Assembly: GCA_910579725.1 (NCBI GenBank)
Contig: CAJTUD010000072.1
Coordinates: forward strand, 1 to 13,659
Direction of reading: 5' to 3'
DNA: 13,659 nt
Origin: an uncultured Oscillospiraceae bacterium
Lineage (GTDB): Bacteria > Bacillota > Clostridia > Oscillospirales > Oscillospiraceae
In this document: positions 1 to 6,924 of the stretch, piece after piece
Layout: every line of letters begins with the position of its first letter
How positions within the stretch are numbered: the first letter of the stretch is position 1
Made by a program: the position numbers and the translations under genes
The notes under the pieces: model-generated
What the model was told of the DNA's origin: nothing
Seen by the model: only the letters and a program-made list of their open reading frames with translations
The model's database searches: none

Positions 1-1457
1 TCGAGCGCGGCCTCGATCCCCTGACCACCAACCTCGTGGTGGCGGACCTGAGCCGAACGGAAAAGACTATCTGTCTGGCCGTCACCCCCTCCCTGAAAGC
101 CTGGGGCATCTCCGGAAGGGCCCGGCTGTTCGAGGTGGTACAGCGGGTCAGGGAGGTCAACGCCCAGCGGCAGCTGTCCGCACCGGGCCGGAAGCTCACC
201 GGTTCCTCCACCGATGATACCGCGCTGAAAGCCGACCCCAGTCTGGCGGTGGACTACATCGTGGCTCCGCCCCGGATGGCGCACTACATGGAGTGGAGTA
301 CCAGGGTCTACAATGTCTATCTCAAATACATTGCTCCCAGTGACGTTCACAACTATTCGATAGACGAAGTGCTGATGGACGTCACCAACTACCTGGACAC
401 CTACAAACTCAGCGCCCGCCAGCTGGCGGTGAAGATCATCCAGGATGTACTGAAGACGACCGGCATCACCGCCACGGCGGGCATCGGCACGAACCTCTAC
501 CTCTGCAAGATCGCCATGGACATCTGGGCCAAACACGTCCAGCCGGATGCGAATGGCGTGCGTATCGCGGAGCTGGACGAGATGAGCTACCGCCGCAACC
601 TGTGGGACCACCGTCCTCTCACGGATTTCTGGCGAGTAGGCGGCGGTTACGCTAAAAAGCTGGAGGCCAACGGCCTGTACACCATGGGGGACATTGCACG
701 CTGCTCTCTGGGAGGACCAGGCGATTACCACAACGAGGACCTGCTGTATAAGTTGTTCGGCGTGAACGCAGAGACGCTCATTGACCATGCCTGGGGTTGG
801 GAGCCGGTCACGATTGCGGATGTTAAAGCATACAAGCCGGAATCAAAAAGCATCGGCTCCGGTCAGGTCCTGCAATATCCCTACGGCTATGACAAGGCCC
901 GGCTGGTGGTACGGGAAATGGCGGATCAGCTGGCGCTGGATCTGGTGGATAAGAAACTGGTCACGGATCAGCTGGTCCTGACAGTAGGCTATGACATTGA
1001 GAATCTGAAAGGTGTCTACCAGGGAGAGGTCACCACAGACCGCTATGGCCGCGCCATCCCCAAACACGCCCATGGCACCGCTAATATGGAGGAGTACACC
1101 GCTTCCACCAGGCGCATCGTCACTGCCGCTCTGGAGCTGTTCGACCGGATCGTTGACCGCAGCCTGCTGGTGCGCCGGTTTTATCTCACGGCCACCCGTG
1201 TAGCGGACGAGAGATCCGCGCCGGATAAGAAAGCCTTTGAACAGATGGACCTCTTTACCGACTACGCTGCATCGCAGGAGCGGAAAGCGGAGGAATCAGC
1301 GGAGTTGGAGCGGGAGAAGAAGGTACAGCGCACCATGCTGGACATCAAGCGGCGGTTTGGCAAAAACGCCATCCTGAAGGGAATGAACCTGGAAGAGGGC
1401 GCGACAGCAAAGGAGCGGAACAACATGATCGGAGGACATCGCAGTGGGGAAGTATGA
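1..1457 (+). CDS. Y-family (DinB/UmuC-like) DNA polymerase, 5' end missing
   Basis: Translesion DNA polymerase of the ImpB/MucB/SamB (UvrX-like) group, which copies past damaged bases. The frame is open from base 3 to the left edge, and the first visible residues (ERGLDPLTTN) read as internal sequence, so the GTG at 36 is not the true start. The missing part should hold the first catalytic aspartate and the usual FYASVE motif. Visible family marks: the palm motif YSIDEVLMDVT (bases about 354-386), the segment TAGIGTNLYLCKIAMD just after it, a helix-hairpin-helix-like stretch around VGGGYAKKLEANGLYTMGDI, and a little-finger domain beginning near KSIGSGQVLQYP. The C-terminus is charged and has no clear beta-clamp motif that I can be sure of. 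The last 14 bases overlap the next gene. Such polymerases are common cargo on clostridial mobile elements. Sure of family, unsure of subfamily. Confidence 0.93.
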   Translation, partial: ERGLDPLTTNLVVADLSRTEKTICLAVTPSLKAWGISGRARLFEVVQRVREVNAQRQLSAPGRKLTGSSTDDTALKADPSLAVDYIVAPPRMAHYMEWSTRVYNVYLKYIAPSDVHNYSIDEVLMDVTNYLDTYKLSARQLAVKIIQDVLKTTGITATAGIGTNLYLCKIAMDIWAKHVQPDANGVRIAELDEMSYRRNLWDHRPLTDFWRVGGGYAKKLEANGLYTMGDIARCSLGGPGDYHNEDLLYKLFGVNAETLIDHAWGWEPVTIADVKAYKPESKSIGSGQVLQYPYGYDKARLVVREMADQLALDLVDKKLVTDQLVLTVGYDIENLKGVYQGEVTTDRYGRAIPKHAHGTANMEEYTASTRRIVTAALELFDRIVDRSLLVRRFYLTATRVADERSAPDKKAFEQMDLFTDYAASQERKAEESAELEREKKVQRTMLDIKRRFGKNAILKGMNLEEGATAKERNNMIGGHRSGEV

Positions 1458-1839
1458 CGACATCATCGGCCTTCCGCACCATGTTTCCAGCACCCGGCCA
1501 CACATGCCTATGCTGGACCGGGCGGCGCAGTTTCAGCCGTTTAGAGCCTTGACCGGCTACGAAGATGCCGTGCAGGAGACGGCGCGGTATACAGATGAAA
1601 AAGTGGAATTGACCGAAAATGAGAAGGCCCTTCTGGACATGGAGCTGCAGCGGCTGTCGGACGATATTGCCAACCGTCCCCAGGTGACGCTGACCTATTT
1701 CCGGTCCGACAAAAGGAAAGCCGGCGGGGCATATGTCACCACCACCGGCCGGCTGAAGAAAATTGATGATCTTGAGGGCACCCTGATTTTAGCCAGCGGA
1801 GAGCGGATCGTCATCGAGGATATCATAGAGATTCGATGA
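1444..1839 (+). CDS. YolD-like protein
   Basis: A 131-aa protein of the YolD-like family, small proteins usually encoded beside Y-family polymerases in Bacillota and thought to act with them in SOS-type repair. The start is a GTG inside the end of the polymerase gene, preceded at 1431-1436 by GGAGGA with good spacing; no ATG fits as well. Family marks are an N-terminal YDDIIGLPHHVS followed by RPHMPMLDRAAQFQPFRAL, and a C-terminal beta-rich half (QVTLTYF ... GRLKKIDD ... IVIEDIIEI) resembling the YolD fold. Overlap with the polymerase implies translational coupling. The gene ends 8 bases from the end of the opposing virB4-like gene, with no clear terminator between. Confidence 0.88.
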   Translation: MGKYDDIIGLPHHVSSTRPHMPMLDRAAQFQPFRALTGYEDAVQETARYTDEKVELTENEKALLDMELQRLSDDIANRPQVTLTYFRSDKRKAGGAYVTTTGRLKKIDDLEGTLILASGERIVIEDIIEIR

Positions 1840-1847
1840 AGCTGCCA

Positions 1848-3785
1848 TCACCGTCCGCCCGCCTTCCCGAACAGCGCCGCCTTATGGGGCGGCGCAACGA
1901 CTACCAGCTGATGCCGCTCATTGCCGCACTTATACAGGCACTCCGTTTTCAGCGAAAACCGCACGATATCGTACTCCGCCTCCTCCAGCTGCAGATTGTC
2001 CATAAAAAAGCGCCGGTCGATAGAACCGGCGTTGAACAAAAACTGGTGGGTGGGGATGGAGAACAGGGGCTTTGTCATCTCCGCCACGCCGGGGAGGGCG
2101 AAGTCCTCGATATTCTGGCTGGCCATAATGAGGCTGGAGTCCTTTTTCCGGCACCGCTTGAGCATCCCCCGGATATACTCGATGGCGGTTGGATTGGAAA
2201 GCCATACATGAAGCTCGTCCAGCACCGCCACGGTATTCCCTTCGGACAGCACCCGGTCACTGAGGAAAGACAGGATATTGAACAGCAGCGCCCCCCGGAG
2301 ATTCTGCGAGGCGTTTGACAGGTCCTTCACGCCGAACACCAGGAAACGCTCCGAGGTGACGTTGGTGTAGCCGTTGAAAAACTTGCTCTCCGCGCCCTTG
2401 CACAGGGAGTGGAGTCCCAGAAGGATCTGCTGCAGCAATTCGGCAGGATAGAGCGGATCGTTCTCTCTGTCATAATTCTGGTAGGCGTCCTGGATGACCG
2501 CGTAGAGGTCTGACAGGATAGGGTAGTCGGCGGGGTGCATCGTGGAATGGTCCGTGTGGTCGTTGATGCCCCACTTGCCGTACAGCCGCTCCAGCATCAG
2601 CTCAATGGCATCGATATGCCGGTCCGAGAAATCCTTGTAGGAGCGGAAGAAATCCTTCAGAAACGAGATATGCTGACTGAGCCGGGAGCGTTCCGAAAAG
2701 GCTGCGGGAGCATCCTCGTCGTCACAAGCTCCATATCCCTCGCTCCCGCCTGTCGGCGGGAGCTCGCTCATTCCGCTGCTCCTCCTCTCCCCATCGAACC
2801 CGCTTTGCTGGGCTTCGATGGGGGCCCCCATTTCCTCCCCGCCCATATCCCACAGCTTCGGCTCCAGCGGATTGATGCGATATTTCCCGCTCATAAGGTC
2901 AATGAAGCAGCCGCCCAGTTTTCCGCAAAGCTCCCCCATCTCATTTTCCGGGTCCAGGCAGATCACGGACTTCCCGGATTCCAGCAGATTGGTGACCAGC
3001 AGCTTCAGCAGGAAGCTCTTGCCCTGACCGGAGTTGCCCAGGATGAGGACGCTGGCGTTGGTCTTGTCGTCCGCGCGGCGGTCAAGGTCAACGATGACGT
3101 TGCTGCCGAATTTGTCTCTGCCGATGTAGAAGCCCTGGGGATCAGTCTTGCCGGAGTAGTTGCTGGGGTAGAGATTCGCCACGGAGGACGCCGGCAGGAC
3201 CCGCTCGCACTTTGACCCGAATGCATTCCGGCCAGCCGGATTTGCGGAGAGAAAGCCCTCCCGCTGCTTGAGCAGAAGGCGGTCTGCCTCCAGCCTGGAA
3301 CGGATCAGCTCGCCCGTCACAGTGTCCCGCAGGGTCCGCAGGGCCTCCAGGCTGTCTGCGGCAAGGTCGATATAGACCGCGCAGTGCATCAGCGGCTCCT
3401 TGCTGCGGCGCAGGGCAGCCACCATCGCGGCTACGTCCTGGAGGTTGGCCTCCGCTGTGACGCTCTGCTGCATGTTGCTGGTGCTGCCGCGCTCGAATCT
3501 GCTGCGGTTGGAGGCGTTCTGGATGATCTTCTGCTCCTCCGCCGTCGTGACCCTCCGGAGGCTGATGGTTAGGTTTACCCCGCTGCGCTCCCCCAGGTGG
3601 CCAAGGAGGGCCAGCTCCTCCGTGGTGGTGGGGTAGTTCCGCAGGGCCATGACGCAGTGGTAGGCATTGCCCAGGATAAAATGGTCCGTATTGAACTTCA
3701 CCGCCGCTGGAGCGATCATATCCAAAAAGTCTTTGGGCTGAGGCTCCGGCACAGGTCTTGCTTTTTTCGTGGTTCGTTTAGGCAT
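1848..3785 (-). CDS. VirB4/TraE-family conjugation ATPase
   Basis: Cytoplasmic ATPase powering a type IV secretion channel, 645 aa. An N-terminal CagE/TrbE/VirB-like domain covers roughly residues 20-210. The P-loop domain has Walker A GNSGQGKS at 250-257, Walker B TVAVLDEL at 518-525 and the downstream MASQNIEDF at about 554-562. The protein ends in LFGKAGGR, which I recall as the usual end of this ICE group, so it appears complete. The start ATG overlaps the end of the upstream gene by 8 bases and has a moderate SD (AAAGGTGG). Odd feature: residues 319-354 (about 36 aa, rich in G, S, E and P) interrupt the otherwise conserved stretch between INPLEPKLWD and DEDAPAAF; the DNA there is made of palindromes and is listed separately. 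The insert is in frame and both Walker motifs are intact, so the enzyme may still work. Confidence 0.93.
   Translation of the reverse strand: MPKRTTKKARPVPEPQPKDFLDMIAPAAVKFNTDHFILGNAYHCVMALRNYPTTTEELALLGHLGERSGVNLTISLRRVTTAEEQKIIQNASNRSRFERGSTSNMQQSVTAEANLQDVAAMVAALRRSKEPLMHCAVYIDLAADSLEALRTLRDTVTGELIRSRLEADRLLLKQREGFLSANPAGRNAFGSKCERVLPASSVANLYPSNYSGKTDPQGFYIGRDKFGSNVIVDLDRRADDKTNASVLILGNSGQGKSFLLKLLVTNLLESGKSVICLDPENEMGELCGKLGGCFIDLMSGKYRINPLEPKLWDMGGEEMGAPIEAQQSGFDGERRSSGMSELPPTGGSEGYGACDDEDAPAAFSERSRLSQHISFLKDFFRSYKDFSDRHIDAIELMLERLYGKWGINDHTDHSTMHPADYPILSDLYAVIQDAYQNYDRENDPLYPAELLQQILLGLHSLCKGAESKFFNGYTNVTSERFLVFGVKDLSNASQNLRGALLFNILSFLSDRVLSEGNTVAVLDELHVWLSNPTAIEYIRGMLKRCRKKDSSLIMASQNIEDFALPGVAEMTKPLFSIPTHQFLFNAGSIDRRFFMDNLQLEEAEYDIVRFSLKTECLYKCGNERHQLVVVAPPHKAALFGKAGGR
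2724..2831 (-). repeat. Palindromic in-frame insert within the virB4-like gene
   Basis: This 108-bp segment encodes 36 residues absent, as far as I recall, from related VirB4 proteins. It holds a perfect 9-bp stem with a 4-base loop (2742-2750 with 2755-2763, GCTCCCGCC/GGCGGGAGC), a second stem of 10 bp plus 3 bp with a one-base bulge (2789-2801 with 2810-2823), and the 12-bp palindrome TGGGGGCCCCCA at 2819-2830. The boundaries are inferred from protein conservation; I see no target-site duplication. It looks like a small dispersed palindromic element tolerated in coding sequence. No second copy is visible in the window. Confidence 0.6.
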
Positions 3786-4365
3786 CCGCGTTCACCCACC
3801 TTTCGCCGTCCATATCTTCAAACACCTCTGTTGTCATGTCCTGCTGGTAGTACACCGCCAGCAGCCGCATGAGATCCTGCCGTCCTGCCTGCCGCACCCG
3901 GAAGCCCTGATCCCGGATGTTTTTCTCCAATCGGGTCACCTGGCTGCGGGCGTTCTCCTCCTTCTGGCGGTCCAGCTCAAAGACCAGGGCGAACTCCCGC
4001 GCGGAGGCGGTCCCGGCCTGGATGCTGTCCAGGTGGGCGGCGTCCTGCCGCAGCAGCTCCCGCAGGGCGGGGTTCGTCTCCTGCTCCATGCGGCGGCGGT
4101 ACCAGTCCTTGTTGCTCTGGAAAGATTCACGGGAATCCAGCGCCAGCAGCCGGACGGACTCCACGCCCCGCAGGAGGTTGGTCAGGGCCACGATCTTCCC
4201 CCGAACGCCCTCCGAGGAGAGGACGGAGAGATTGTCCGGCTGGATAAGGAAAAAGACCAGCTCACTGCGGCCTGCCTTCAGGCCGTTTTCCGTGAACTGG
4301 TCGATCCCCATGAGCTGCCGTGTGGACAGCAGCCGCTTCTGTTCCTTCTTCTGTTTTCTATTCAC
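3778..4365 (-). CDS. Conjugation-module protein between PrgI and VirB4, possibly VirB4-N-domain-like
   Basis: A 195-aa protein of uncertain function. I place the start at the GTG at 4365 because GGAGGG lies 6 bases upstream; the open frame runs further but that part is shadow of the prgI-like gene. It overlaps prgI by 8 bases and virB4 by 8 bases, so all three are probably translated together. There is no signal peptide or membrane segment and no Walker motif. The run MGIDQFTENGLKAGRSELVF, then a charged helical middle (KDWYRRRMEQETNPALRELL) and REFALVFELDRQ, resembles in layout the N-terminal domain of VirB4-type proteins of Tn916-like elements. That reading is inference; the co-translation with VirB4 is the stronger hint that it belongs to the channel complex. 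Confidence 0.85.
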   Translation of the reverse strand: MNRKQKKEQKRLLSTRQLMGIDQFTENGLKAGRSELVFFLIQPDNLSVLSSEGVRGKIVALTNLLRGVESVRLLALDSRESFQSNKDWYRRRMEQETNPALRELLRQDAAHLDSIQAGTASAREFALVFELDRQKEENARSQVTRLEKNIRDQGFRVRQAGRQDLMRLLAVYYQQDMTTEVFEDMDGERWVNADA

Positions 4366-4642
4366 GCCGCTCCCTCCATTCGTAGAACTGCTGGTGTAGG
4401 AACAGGAACGAGACCGCATTGCGGAGAAAATCCAGGATACTGGCGTCCTCCATGCGGATGCTGAGAAAGGCATACAGCACCGTCAGCACCAGCGGCAGCA
4501 GGAAGCCGAAGGAGGCCAGCGCCAGGACAGAGAGCAAAAGCCCAATGCCCACCACCGCCAGGTCCTTCAATTCCCACAGCCACAGTGTCGGCTTCGCAGT
4601 CAGGTTGTCGGGATAGATAAAAATTGGGATCACCTCCAACAT
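4358..4642 (-). CDS. PrgI-family conjugation membrane protein
   Basis: A protein of up to 94 aa matching the PrgI family in size, position (directly before virB4-like genes) and layout: a short N-terminal segment (IPIFIYPDNLTAKPTLWLW), one or two closely spaced hydrophobic helices (LAVVGIGLLLSVLALASFGF and LLPLVLTVLYAFLSI), then an amphipathic tail ending in QQFYEWRERRE. PrgI proteins are small inner-membrane parts of Gram-positive type IV secretion, VirB3-like in position. The start is uncertain: ATG at 4642 directly follows a strong hairpin and has no clear SD, while the perfect SD GGAGGTGA (4630-4637) would suit ATT at 4624; GTG at 4633 lies inside that SD. The 3' end overlaps the next gene by 8 bases. 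Confidence 0.85.
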   Translation of the reverse strand: MLEVIPIFIYPDNLTAKPTLWLWELKDLAVVGIGLLLSVLALASFGFLLPLVLTVLYAFLSIRMEDASILDFLRNAVSFLFLHQQFYEWRERRE

Positions 4643-4646
4643 CTGA

Positions 4647-4667
4647 GGGCCGCCATGATGGCGGCCC
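4647..4667 (-). other. GC-rich hairpin between the RHH gene and prgI
   Basis: GGGCCGCCAT and ATGGCGGCCC are perfect inverted copies around one central base, so an RNA stem of about 8 bp with a 5-base loop is likely. It starts 9 bases after the stop of the ribbon-helix-helix gene and ends 4 bases before the prgI ATG on the - strand. There is no T-run after it, so it is not a classic terminator; it may protect mRNA ends or limit initiation at the ATG. Confidence 0.55.
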
Positions 4668-4675
4668 CCGCTGTG

Positions 4676-5056
4676 TTACTCCTGTTCGCTGCTGCCATCC
4701 CCAGAGTCATTCTCCTGGGGTTCGGTGTCTCCGGCCTCCCGCTGTCCGGCCGCCTCCAGCTCCCGCTTGATGAGACCGATGACGAAGTCCTTCTGACTGA
4801 GCTTCCTGCCGGTGCGCTGTCTCTCACGCTCCAGATGGTCCTTAATGCGGTTGAACAGTTCTTCCGGGATCTGGAAGGCTAATGTTTTAGTAAATTCCAT
4901 GGTTTTGTCTCCTTTTCTGCTTTGAGTTTCATAGTAGGTGGTCAGTATTTGCGTGATGTACTCGCCCCGCGGCATTCCCGCCTTCTCCTGCTCCTCCCGT
5001 ATCCTAGCCAGGAGGGAGGCGGGAACCTGGGCGCACAGGTTGGCTGTCTGTTCCAT
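4676..5056 (-). CDS. Tandem ribbon-helix-helix (CopG/Arc-like) protein
   Basis: A 126-aa protein with two ribbon-helix-helix-like units and an acidic tail. Unit 1 (residues about 3-42) reads TANLCAQVPASLLARIREEQ and continues with GEYITQILTTYY; unit 2 (about 54-95) reads EFTKTLAFQIPEELFNRIKD and continues with LSQKDFVIGLIKREL. Each has the short beta strand, the P-E/A-S-L helix start and a second helix typical of CopG/Arc-type regulators or relaxosome accessory proteins. The ATG at 5056 has AAAGGAG upstream. An internal ATG (residue 53, base 4900) has its own strong SD, so the second unit could also be made alone as a 74-aa protein. Position before prgI/virB4 suggests regulation of that operon or of DNA processing; neither is proved by sequence. 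Confidence 0.82.
   Translation of the reverse strand: MEQTANLCAQVPASLLARIREEQEKAGMPRGEYITQILTTYYETQSRKGDKTMEFTKTLAFQIPEELFNRIKDHLERERQRTGRKLSQKDFVIGLIKRELEAAGQREAGDTEPQENDSGDGSSEQE
4898..4914 (-). promoter_or_regulatory. Internal SD and ATG inside the RHH gene
   Basis: On the - strand AAAAGGAGACAAAACC leads straight into the in-frame ATG at 4900, placing GGAG about 8 bases from the start. The ATG is exactly between the two ribbon-helix-helix units. Confidence 0.55.
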
Positions 5057-5090
5057 AGCGTAATCGCTCCTTTCCTGCTTTGTAATGCCA

Positions 5091-5119
5091 AGTATATCGA
5101 AACTTCTGTCGTAAAGCTA
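5091..5119 (-). promoter_or_regulatory. Candidate promoter before the RHH gene
   Basis: TATACT on the - strand (5091-5096) matches the -10 consensus in 5 of 6 positions. The box 17 bases upstream, TAGCTT (5114-5119), is poor. It lies in the 113-bp space between the methyltransferase second frame and the RHH gene, the only real gap in this half of the operon, so a promoter here would make sense. Confidence 0.35.
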
Positions 5120-5169
5120 TCACCAAACCCAACGAAGATATTGCCGGAAAGGAAGCAGAAGCAACAATC

Positions 5170-6924
5170 CTACAGCCCCGCCCGCAGTACCAGGGCGATC
5201 CCCTGCATGAGGTACTCCACGCAGGGCACCGCAACGCTATTCCCAAGGGCTTTGTAGCGTGAGGAGTCGGAGGCCCCCGACAGCTCTGTCCAAAAATCGG
5301 GAAAGCCTTGGAGTCTCTCGCATTCCAGTGGTGTCAGCCTCCGGATGAGCAGAGGACTGTCCACGATCAGCTTATCCTGTCCTACATACTGGCTGTTGGG
5401 GTCTTTTCGGTCGCTGCTGGTCAGTGCGCCCACCGTTTCCTGATACGCCGACTGGCAGACAAGGTCGGTGGCGTCCTTATGCTGGCGGGCGCTCTCGGTA
5501 GACGCTACATCGTTATCCTTGAACACATCCACTCTCTGCCGCGAAAAGACCGCGTGGTGATCCGTGGCGGTCAGCGTGTATGCGATGCCCTCCTGACAGC
5601 CCAGGCCATTGCCGCCGTTCTGAGGCTGGCGGTCGATGACGTTGCCGGAGATACAGATCGGTTCCTGCACTTGCAGAGCAAGAGGGAGATTGTTGCCCCC
5701 AGTGCCACCGCGATTCGTCAATGTGGGGGATACTTTGTGCGGTCCCGTATATCTCGCATCAATGCCGTGATTCTCAAATAGTTCAATAACCACGCGCGCT
5801 TCTGCTTCCTGCTGCAGCCCCATGACCAGCGGCTGATGTCCATGCTCCTGTGCCCGCAGCGTCCCCGCCACATCTTCAGAGCAAGACATGACTCCGCCGC
5901 CCTGGTCATTGAGGCAGATCAGCGGCAGATGAGCGCCCATCTGCGCCCGGAGCGTAGGCGTCATATCGGTTGTGAGATCCATGCGCTGGCCTCCGTGATC
6001 CGTGAGACAGAGAATGGACGGCACCCCGCTTTCCGAGGCTTTCAAAGTGGGAGCGCACTCCTTCTGATAGCCGATCCCGCCCGCTGTGGGTGCGGCTCCG
6101 GCGCAGAAGCCTGCTACAAACAGAAGCCCGCCCGGTTTTTGTTCTCCGCTATTGATGGTTGGCGAAACACCAAGCGGTGTGGATATACGTCTTTGCTGAT
6201 TATCCCAGGGCGTCAAACTTCCGGTTGCCCCAGCTGTGAAAAGCAAACCGCCAGGATTCCGTCCGCCGCCGCCGTCCGCACTGGCCAGTGTGGGGGACTT
6301 GCTCTCCGGGGTAAAGATGCGGGCCTGCTGGGTGTCCCAGGGAGTGAGGCAGTCCTGCGCGATGAAGGTCTGCTGCTTCATCCCCGGCTGCGCCCCCAGT
6401 GCGCCGGCCACATCGTGGAGATCACGCACCTCATCCCGCTGGTTGGCGGCGAAGGCGATGGGTTCAGACGCCGGAACCGCCAGTGGAATCAGTCCCGCCT
6501 GTGCCATCAGAGCTGTTTTCAGCTGGGGCGGCAGATCCTTCCCGCGTTCTTTCGCCCTGCGCAGGATACCCAGGCAGGCTGTTTTGCTTAAATAGTATTT
6601 GCGGGGCGGAGCCTCCTGCAAAATCTGCGACAAGGAAAATACGTCTTCTTCGCTGAGGGGTGCGGGGCCAGTATTGAGCGTCGAAGACCCGCCAGGCGAG
6701 GGAGAAATCAGCTCCCAGTATGATTCGCCCAGCAGGTTGCCATGCCCAGGGGTGAGGTCCAGGGACATAAACGGGATCGACCTTAATCCGGACGATCTCC
6801 TCGAGGACGATGCGGAAGTCCTCCCCCTTGGGCGTTCCGCTGCTGAACGCGCCGGGGACATTTTCCCAGCACATCCATCTTGGCCGAACAGCGATACCTG
6901 ATCGGCCTCGCTGTACATCTGCAT
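5170..6924 (-). CDS. Second reading frame of split cytosine-5 DNA methyltransferase (repeat region, motifs IX-X)
   Basis: A 584-aa protein holding the C-terminal conserved motifs of a cytosine-5 DNA methyltransferase but not the catalytic ones. Motif IX is RRLTPLECERLQGFPD (about 528-543) and motif X is RYKALGNSVAVPCVEYL (about 556-572). Residues about 193-500 form a glycine-rich array of imperfect units built round PTL or GTL motifs followed by PLxC/PLV, probably the target-recognition part. Residues 1-145, with SLFGQDGCAGKMSP, a serine/arginine-rich stretch and the conserved-looking KYYLSKTACLGILRRAKERG, are partly encoded over the first frame's motif VI-VIII region. The ATG at 6924 has an excellent SD (AAAGGAG, 7-base spacing) located within the first frame's KEMR codons. 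Phage and ICE proteins with this N-terminus are familiar to me as separate genes. It probably works with the product of 6464-7248, like the two-subunit M.AquI. Confidence 0.85.
   Translation of the reverse strand: MQMYSEADQVSLFGQDGCAGKMSPARSAAERPRGRTSASSSRRSSGLRSIPFMSLDLTPGHGNLLGESYWELISPSPGGSSTLNTGPAPLSEEDVFSLSQILQEAPPRKYYLSKTACLGILRRAKERGKDLPPQLKTALMAQAGLIPLAVPASEPIAFAANQRDEVRDLHDVAGALGAQPGMKQQTFIAQDCLTPWDTQQARIFTPESKSPTLASADGGGGRNPGGLLFTAGATGSLTPWDNQQRRISTPLGVSPTINSGEQKPGGLLFVAGFCAGAAPTAGGIGYQKECAPTLKASESGVPSILCLTDHGGQRMDLTTDMTPTLRAQMGAHLPLICLNDQGGGVMSCSEDVAGTLRAQEHGHQPLVMGLQQEAEARVVIELFENHGIDARYTGPHKVSPTLTNRGGTGGNNLPLALQVQEPICISGNVIDRQPQNGGNGLGCQEGIAYTLTATDHHAVFSRQRVDVFKDNDVASTESARQHKDATDLVCQSAYQETVGALTSSDRKDPNSQYVGQDKLIVDSPLLIRRLTPLECERLQGFPDFWTELSGASDSSRYKALGNSVAVPCVEYLMQGIALVLRAGL

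Noticed and set aside
1874..1895. GCGCCGCC/GGCGGCGC hairpin considered as terminator of the polymerase-YolD transcript
   Set aside because: It lies inside the virB4 coding end and no T-run follows on the + strand.
4366..4473. N-terminal extension of the 195-aa conjugation protein up to 4473
   Set aside because: It is an out-of-frame shadow of the prgI-like gene, and a GTG with a well-placed GGAGGG explains the real start.
5425..6348. CRISPR array or DNA tandem repeat in the methyltransferase region
   Set aside because: Similarity between units is at protein level and irregular in spacing; there are no identical direct repeats with spacers.
5836..6591. 251-aa open frame on the + strand
   Set aside because: Antisense shadow of the methyltransferase second frame, which has motifs IX-X and an SD.
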